11,384 nt of DNA. It comes from an uncultured Chitinophagaceae bacterium (GTDB lineage: Bacteria > Bacteroidota > Bacteroidia > Chitinophagales > Chitinophagaceae). Both the position numbers and the translations under genes were made by a program. The notes beneath the pieces are model-generated. The model was not told the DNA's origin, did not search any database, and saw only the letters and a program-made list of their open reading frames with translations. Shown one piece after another: positions 6,552-11,384 of the stretch (positions within the stretch are counted from its first letter, which is position 1; each line of letters opens with the position of its first letter). The DNA lies in NCBI GenBank assembly GCA_946479005.1, contig CAMLEM010000021.1:1-11384 (forward strand). The letters run 5' to 3'.

Positions 6552-9500
6552 TTATTGGGCGAGGGAGATCCTGACCTGCAATCCGCCCCTTGTATTCGTG
6601 ATGGGGAACGCGTTACTGATTTTTGGAATATTCCGGTTCTGCTCGAAATAAAGCTTGATGCTAACCCGGTTATTCAAAATATAATCGATGGATGGAGCGA
6701 TCCGTATCACTTTCTGACCGGCTGTTCCAAATGCTGTCTGCTGGTCGAGCTTGCTGTTGGAAGTGGCATCATCCCTCAGTGAGAAGTCGCAGCGGAATGT
6801 CACATCATTTTCCAACTTCATATTGAAGAACTTCTTGATCAGCGGGAATCCTTTTCTCCTCCAGTTGAACCCGAATGTGACCTCCTCTGAACGGTTCTCA
6901 GCAAGCTGGTAATCGATCAGGCTGAGACTGAGCATACGGCTCTTCCGGTATTCAAACCTTACAGCCATCTGGTTGGTAAATGTCATATCGAGCTCGATCA
7001 GCGGATCGAAGGCTTCCTGGATGGTCAGGTTCGGCACAAGGAAATAAGGAATGAAATTCCCGGTCAACGGATCGGTAAAGAAGGGGAAACCCACGTGGAA
7101 AGGATCGGTGAACAATAGCGCTGTATTGAAGCTGTTCATACTGAATGTGCTATGGTAACCGTGCCTTACAGAGAAATTCGTGAATATTTTTTCAAACAGG
7201 GGCAGCCTGGATAAGCCGGTATAAGTGACCGTCCAGTTAGGTTTGGGCAGTATCCCGGAGAATGGATTGGATCTCAGGTTGGGATTGCTGTTCTTTGCCA
7301 GGTTCACTGTCATCGGGTCTTTCCCGGTGTAAGCCGAAATAAATGCGGGAATCACCACATCCTGGGAATATCGTCCATACCCTTTATAGAATCCATCGGG
7401 GTCGACGGTGCCTCCCTGGTAGGGATTGAGCGCGGCCAGTCTCCGGGAAAGGATCAAACGGTTCGCTTCGAATTCCCTGAATGTTTCTGAAACTTCGTTC
7501 GGGTTGAATTTCGTGAACAGCGTCTTATATGAGATGTAGCTTACATTGAATGATCCCATCGCATAAGGATTCAGCCTGGTCAGCCCTGCGAATCCTGTGG
7601 TGTCTTTGTACAGCTCCGAATATTGTTTGTCAAATGTCTTGTCGAGGTTGATATCGATATTAAAATCCCGGAACGGGCTGACCTGCGCCGTGATGTTCAA
7701 CCGCTGGTTATAACGTTGCTGGATCATTTCAGACACGAGGGAATCGCGTGATAAAAGGCCTCTCGCGCCAAAACGATTGATCCAGCTTGTATCGGGTTGG
7801 TAACCGAATACAAATGGGAAGCCGGGTTCTCCTGATTTCAGGTTGAATCCCATTATTTCCGTGCTGTCCATATAACCCGGCAGCGTGGTTCCCATATCCT
7901 CGGTGTACTGGATGCCCACCCGCTTCAGCGAGGTAAGCAGGCGCAGGAAGAATTTCGGTACATTACTTATATAAGGCAGCTGGTTGGGATCCTTCTTCTC
8001 CTTCACTTTCTTTTCCTTGGTCTTTTTACCTTTTTTCCCGCCGGTGGTGTCCGCTGCATTGGTCTTTCCAGGCTGGTTATTGTTATCCTGCTTCACATTA
8101 TTATCCTTTCCGCCCTGTCCACCGTCTTTACCACCACCATCCTTCTTCCCTCCATCTTTTCCACCAGGGTTGTTGCCAGTTTTATTTCCTCCGGGATTAC
8201 CGGGTGGATTCACAGTATTCACGGCGCGGAGGAATCTCCATTTGTTGTACAATTCCTCAAATTTCAATTCCCCGTTGATGCTGCGGGTTTGCGTATTGGT
8301 TAAGAGATTACCCAGGTTAATGGTGTCGTTGTTTGCCTGGAGGGATCCTGCCAGCCAGTTATACTTCGTATTATAAGTGGCGCGGATGGCTGTCCAGTCG
8401 AGGAAAGGAATCTTTTGTGTAGGCAGGTTATAACTGATGGTCAGGTCGTGCTGGTAGTTGGTGTTCCTGCCGCCTTTTTTGAAATTATCCCTGATGATCT
8501 CCTTCTTTTCTTTCGTGTCGATCCTGCCTGTGGGCTCATCTATGCGGGCATAGTTGATCGCGCTGAAGTCGAGCATAATGGATTGCGTCAACTGCCATTG
8601 CAGGATATAGTACCTGTCGAAGGTGAAATACTTATTATAAGTTTCGGGGATCTTGTAAGGGCCACCTCCCACGTTTCTCGGCCGCGTAGCCCCGAACTGG
8701 CGGAATACATCGGCTTTGAATGAGATCTGGGAAGGCAGGTAATTGAAGTTGATGTCCTTAATGAGCGCCCACCACCTTGATTTCGACTTGATGAGTTTTT
8801 TGAAGGGAACAAAAGGCTGGGACCGCGGGGCATAGGTGTAGCCCAGCGCACCCCTCGTTCTGCGTAGCTCATCCATTTCTATCAACGGGTTGTGGGCAGT
8901 GGTCTGGATATAGGAGTAATTGAAATCGAAATTTGTCACACTCCAGAACTTTGGCCGCTTGCCATCCGTTTTAAGCTTTCTTACATTGGTAAGGTTAAAG
9001 GTTTTGATCGTCACCACATCCTGCGCGTCATTGCGTATGGAATCCTGTTTCTCTTTCGGCGAATCTTTCAGAACATCTTTCAGCTTCAGGTCAAGCGCAT
9101 AAGGATCATACTCCGGTGTTTTATAGATCTTGCTGATACCCGCATAAACCGGTATCTGCAGGCCTAACGATTTCGGCAGGAGCTTCCCGGCCTCGATATT
9201 GGCCGACACATCAAAAGTGTATACATCTTCGCGGCTTCTTTCATTCACCCGCTGTTCCAGGGTTCCGAAACCCCGGGTCCTGGCGGTACCCGAAAGGTTG
9301 ATCCCTCCCAGGTCAGCGAGCCGGATATCGGCGCGGGCCAGTGCAGCCCAGCCGCCTTTCTCATCGAGGTTGGAGAACCTAAGTTCATTGAACCACACTT
9401 CCGTACAGATATTTTCCTGGCCCACGTTTTCCACGGCGAGCAACATTCCTCTTACTTCGCCTAAGCTTGGGTTCCCTATGATCGCATAGGTGCGACCGTT

Positions 9501-11384
9501 AGGAAGGGTTTCCTTATAATATTGAGAGGGTGAAAATCCTGCCCGGTTCCTGCGCATTTTGAGATCGGTAAGATCCTGGAGGCTGAAATCGAGATTATTT
9601 TCCTCGGGCCAGATACGAAGGCTATCAGTAACACCAGGGGGTGTGATCTTTAAGGGGATCCTGATCTCATAATAGTTTCCTGAGAAATCATTGCCTATCC
9701 GGGCAACTCCGTACAACTCGCCATCGAGGATGGGTTGAGCACCCGGCACCGACTCAGCGTGAATGAACATCGACAATCTTCCATACTGCCTCATATCCAG
9801 GTTCATCGTTCTGAAGATACCTCGCGACCTGTTCAGGGGAAGGTTGCATACCTGCATACTCACTGCCTGTTCATTCAGGAAAAGGGAAACGTTATTGTTG
9901 CTGAGCTGCTGCTGCCTTTCAATACCCGGGGGGATCCGGTAAGGAATAGGCTGACGCTGATCGTTCTCTTCAATGTTCACCGCGAGCACATTCACCGTAG
10001 TAAGGTCCGGGTTGGGAAGTTGCGTGTACATTCCCGTTGTGTCGATATTGTTTCGGAATTTCCTCCACTGGTTACGGACGAGTTCCAGCTTACCGAAGCG
10101 CATCACCACGGAATCTTCGAAACCCGTAACGAACATCCTGATAAACCGGATGGATTTGAAGTCGGGGATATTTCCCACCTTGGATTCAAACTTGTCAACC
10201 GGTACGCGGAACAGGTACCATTTCTCCGTGCGCGTGGTACCGTCTGCCAGGTTCACCACCGGGGTTCTCACGTCCGTAATGAAATTCTGGCCGGCGATCA
10301 TATTCGGCTTGATGTCCACCTTGTACTGGAAGTATTCTTCCACTTCGTTCATCGTGTTATCCCTGTTCAGCTCTTCGGCATCAGGATACTGCGTGAAGGC
10401 GTTTACAAACTCCGTATTCTCATTGGCGATGGGAGAATTCCCGTGAGGATTATTGATGTTCTTATACCGGCCCAGGATCCCCACACTGCTTCCATCGAAC
10501 TTGCCATCTCGATAGGGCACAAAATTGTCAGCGGAAGGGTCGGCACTGGCCTGTTGATAGAACAATGAACCCGTTCCAAAATTCGCGGCGATCTGGGAAA
10601 GATAGCTGCTGAACTTCTGTTCTTCTTCATCGTCCCTTAATCCGTCGAAACCCACGTCCTGGAACTCCCGGTCCGAAGGAACATTACTGAATGCGTTTGT
10701 CACCTGCTGCGGGTTGGCGGGAACCTTCCCCCACACCGTCGTATTATCTACCGGCGCTGAAATGGTGGGTGTGGGCAGGCCATTCTCATATTGGCGCTTG
10801 CCATCGCGCAGGATATCCTCAGAGATATTACCCAGGTTAAAGTAGAGTTGTCCTCCGTTGGGGTTTCCATTATTAAGAATGAAAGGATCCTGCAGCCAGA
10901 ACTCGATATACTCGATATTACCGCTTTCGAAATCCGTTTGATCGATATTTCTCATCATACCGCCCCAGGATCTTTTAGGGTCGGTCAAACGCCCGTTCGC
11001 GTCGATCCTTGATGCATCGGTCTGGAAATTGTATGGACCTCTCTCCTTCGGATAAAATGCGAGATCAAAAGTGGTCAATAATCCCTCTCCGAACTGGGTG
11101 CTTCTCTTCGGAAAAATCTCTTTCTGTAACACCTGGCGCACCTCGGGTCTCGACAGTTCTACGGGATCATTCCTGTATGGATTATTTGAATTTCTTCTTT
11201 CCTGTAATACCGGTTCAATATTATACCAGGAGAATTTCGCGCGGTTGTAGCCGTAGGCCAGGTTGTTGTTCAATGAAGCTTCGGGGAACAATCCATTTCC
11301 CTGTGGCGTGGACGCGAGTGTCCAGCTGATCAGCGGGAACCTGAGATCTATCCCTGCACGGGTGCCTTCAAAATCATCGATGTA
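6552..11384 (-). CDS. sprA: T9SS outer-membrane translocon protein SprA (N-terminal part missing)
   Basis: The frame is open from the right edge to the TAA at 6552-6554, giving 1,610 residues, about two thirds of the ~2,300-2,400 usual for SprA (Sov in Porphyromonas). The TTG at 11291 is internal: the homologous YIDDFEGTRAGIDLRFPLIS continues upstream. SprA is the giant outer-membrane beta-barrel through which T9SS cargo, including adhesins for gliding, leaves the cell. Visible hallmarks are YIDDFEG, SWTLASTPQGNG, WGGMMRNIDQTDFESGNIEYIEFW, DVGFDGLRDDEEE, WRKFRNNIDTTG, a VENVGQENICTEVWFNELR stretch, and many alternating polar/aromatic strands near the end (RFEYRKSRMLSLSLIDYQ, VSIKLYFEQNRN, GGLQVRISLAQ). 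A 73-residue disordered Gly/Asn/Lys-rich insert lies at 7992-8210. No frameshift is seen. It is convergent with the alkylation repair gene, so it has its own upstream promoter outside the window. Confidence 0.95.
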   Translation of the reverse strand, partial: YIDDFEGTRAGIDLRFPLISWTLASTPQGNGLFPEASLNNNLAYGYNRAKFSWYNIEPVLQERRNSNNPYRNDPVELSRPEVRQVLQKEIFPKRSTQFGEGLLTTFDLAFYPKERGPYNFQTDASRIDANGRLTDPKRSWGGMMRNIDQTDFESGNIEYIEFWLQDPFILNNGNPNGGQLYFNLGNISEDILRDGKRQYENGLPTPTISAPVDNTTVWGKVPANPQQVTNAFSNVPSDREFQDVGFDGLRDDEEEQKFSSYLSQIAANFGTGSLFYQQASADPSADNFVPYRDGKFDGSSVGILGRYKNINNPHGNSPIANENTEFVNAFTQYPDAEELNRDNTMNEVEEYFQYKVDIKPNMIAGQNFITDVRTPVVNLADGTTRTEKWYLFRVPVDKFESKVGNIPDFKSIRFIRMFVTGFEDSVVMRFGKLELVRNQWRKFRNNIDTTGMYTQLPNPDLTTVNVLAVNIEENDQRQPIPYRIPPGIERQQQLSNNNVSLFLNEQAVSMQVCNLPLNRSRGIFRTMNLDMRQYGRLSMFIHAESVPGAQPILDGELYGVARIGNDFSGNYYEIRIPLKITPPGVTDSLRIWPEENNLDFSLQDLTDLKMRRNRAGFSPSQYYKETLPNGRTYAIIGNPSLGEVRGMLLAVENVGQENICTEVWFNELRFSNLDEKGGWAALARADIRLADLGGINLSGTARTRGFGTLEQRVNERSREDVYTFDVSANIEAGKLLPKSLGLQIPVYAGISKIYKTPEYDPYALDLKLKDVLKDSPKEKQDSIRNDAQDVVTIKTFNLTNVRKLKTDGKRPKFWSVTNFDFNYSYIQTTAHNPLIEMDELRRTRGALGYTYAPRSQPFVPFKKLIKSKSRWWALIKDINFNYLPSQISFKADVFRQFGATRPRNVGGGPYKIPETYNKYFTFDRYYILQWQLTQSIMLDFSAINYARIDEPTGRIDTKEKKEIIRDNFKKGGRNTNYQHDLTISYNLPTQKIPFLDWTAIRATYNTKYNWLAGSLQANNDTINLGNLLTNTQTRSINGELKFEELYNKWRFLRAVNTVNPPGNPGGNKTGNNPGGKDGGKKDGGGKDGGQGGKDNNVKQDNNNQPGKTNAADTTGGKKGKKTKEKKVKEKKDPNQLPYISNVPKFFLRLLTSLKRVGIQYTEDMGTTLPGYMDSTEIMGFNLKSGEPGFPFVFGYQPDTSWINRFGARGLLSRDSLVSEMIQQRYNQRLNITAQVSPFRDFNIDINLDKTFDKQYSELYKDTTGFAGLTRLNPYAMGSFNVSYISYKTLFTKFNPNEVSETFREFEANRLILSRRLAALNPYQGGTVDPDGFYKGYGRYSQDVVIPAFISAYTGKDPMTVNLAKNSNPNLRSNPFSGILPKPNWTVTYTGLSRLPLFEKIFTNFSVRHGYHSTFSMNSFNTALLFTDPFHVGFPFFTDPLTGNFIPYFLVPNLTIQEAFDPLIELDMTFTNQMAVRFEYRKSRMLSLSLIDYQLAENRSEEVTFGFNWRRKGFPLIKKFFNMKLENDVTFRCDFSLRDDATSNSKLDQQTAFGTAGQKVIRIAPSIDYILNNRVSIKLYFEQNRNIPKISNAFPITNTRGGLQVRISLAQ
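7992..8210 (-). other. Low-complexity Gly/Lys/Asn/Asp insert within SprA
   Basis: These 73 codons (visible residues 1059-1131) begin NPPGNPGGNKTGNN, pass through GGKDGGKKDGGGKDGG, an Asn/Gln-rich middle (KQDNNNQPGK) and end in a strongly basic KKGKKTKEKKVKEKK. The stretch has no hydrophobic core and interrupts sequence that otherwise alternates like beta-strands (FLRAVNT before, LPYISNVPKFFLRLL after). It is in frame and continuous, so it is a protein insert rather than damage. It probably forms a flexible loop of the barrel or its lid; which side of the membrane it is on cannot be told from the sequence. Confidence 0.85.
10623..10658 (-). other. EF-hand-like calcium loop motif in SprA
   Basis: The codons give D-V-G-F-D-G-L-R-D-D-E-E. 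Acidic residues fall at loop positions 1, 5, 9 and 12 with Gly at 6, as in EF-hand or dockerin-type calcium loops (DxDxDGxxDxxE), with Gly instead of Asp at position 3. The DVGxDG segment is a known conserved signature of SprA proteins. Calcium binding is an inference from the spacing only. Confidence 0.5.

Noticed and set aside
7992..8210. Tandem repeat or CRISPR-like array
   Set aside because: The repeated look comes from Gly/Lys/Asp codons in an intact frame; there are no regular repeat units or unique spacers.
7984..8376. 130-codon plus-strand frame rich in Phe, Pro and Leu, resembling a membrane protein
   Set aside because: It is the reverse complement of the Gly/Lys-rich SprA insert; the hydrophobic look is a by-product of that composition.
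9735..10568. 277-codon open frame on the plus strand opposite SprA
   Set aside because: It lies wholly antisense to clearly conserved SprA coding sequence; its product is rich in His, Arg and Val with no recognisable domain, as expected for a shadow frame.
6552..11291. SprA starting at TTG 11291
   Set aside because: The upstream in-frame codons to 11384 encode conserved SprA sequence (YIDDFEG...SWTLASTPQGNG), so the TTG is an internal leucine.
1..11384. Defence island, prophage or other mobile element
   Set aside because: There is no integrase, transposase, terminal repeat, nuclease-helicase set or tRNA attachment site; codon use and gene content look like ordinary chromosome.

Overview
The window looks like chromosomal DNA of a Bacteroidota bacterium, probably from the Chitinophagales or a nearby order; the order is inferred from general resemblance only. 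The main evidence is a large fragment of SprA, the outer-membrane translocon of the type IX secretion system (T9SS), which is confined to this phylum. A second gene product ends in a T9SS type A C-terminal sorting domain. Base composition is balanced, ribosome binding sites are weak, and one plausible promoter resembles the Bacteroidota -33/-7 type (TTTG / TAnnTTTG).

From left to right the layout is: (1) the 3' part of a secreted PQQ-type sugar dehydrogenase with an Ig/FnIII-like module and a T9SS sorting domain (+, cut by the left edge); (2) a six-helix voltage-gated-type potassium channel with a C-terminal zinc ribbon (-); (3) a secreted class A beta-lactamase-related serine hydrolase (+); (4) a lipoprotein PQQ-dependent sugar dehydrogenase of the YliI/Asd type (-); (5) a PLP-dependent cysteine synthase family enzyme (+), overlapped by (6) an AlkD-like DNA alkylation repair protein (+); (7) about 1,610 residues of the C-terminal part of SprA (-, cut by the right edge).

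The region is very compact and strands alternate. Two convergent pairs share palindromic stop sequences (TTAA and TGATCA), leaving no room for terminators between them, and a third pair is 12 bases apart. Divergent starts are separated by only about 48 and 64 bases. No stretch of 300 bases lacks a gene. I see no tRNA, rRNA, CRISPR array, insertion sequence or integrase.

Functionally this is mostly envelope and housekeeping: SprA exports proteins such as the sugar dehydrogenase at the left edge, and two further products are exported by signal peptides. Only cysteine synthase and AlkD look like an operon. I did not find a convincing undescribed multi-gene system. The points most worth a second look are the disordered Gly/Lys/Asn insert in SprA, the zinc ribbon on the channel, the shared stop palindromes and the variant active-site loops of the cysteine synthase-like and serine hydrolase proteins.
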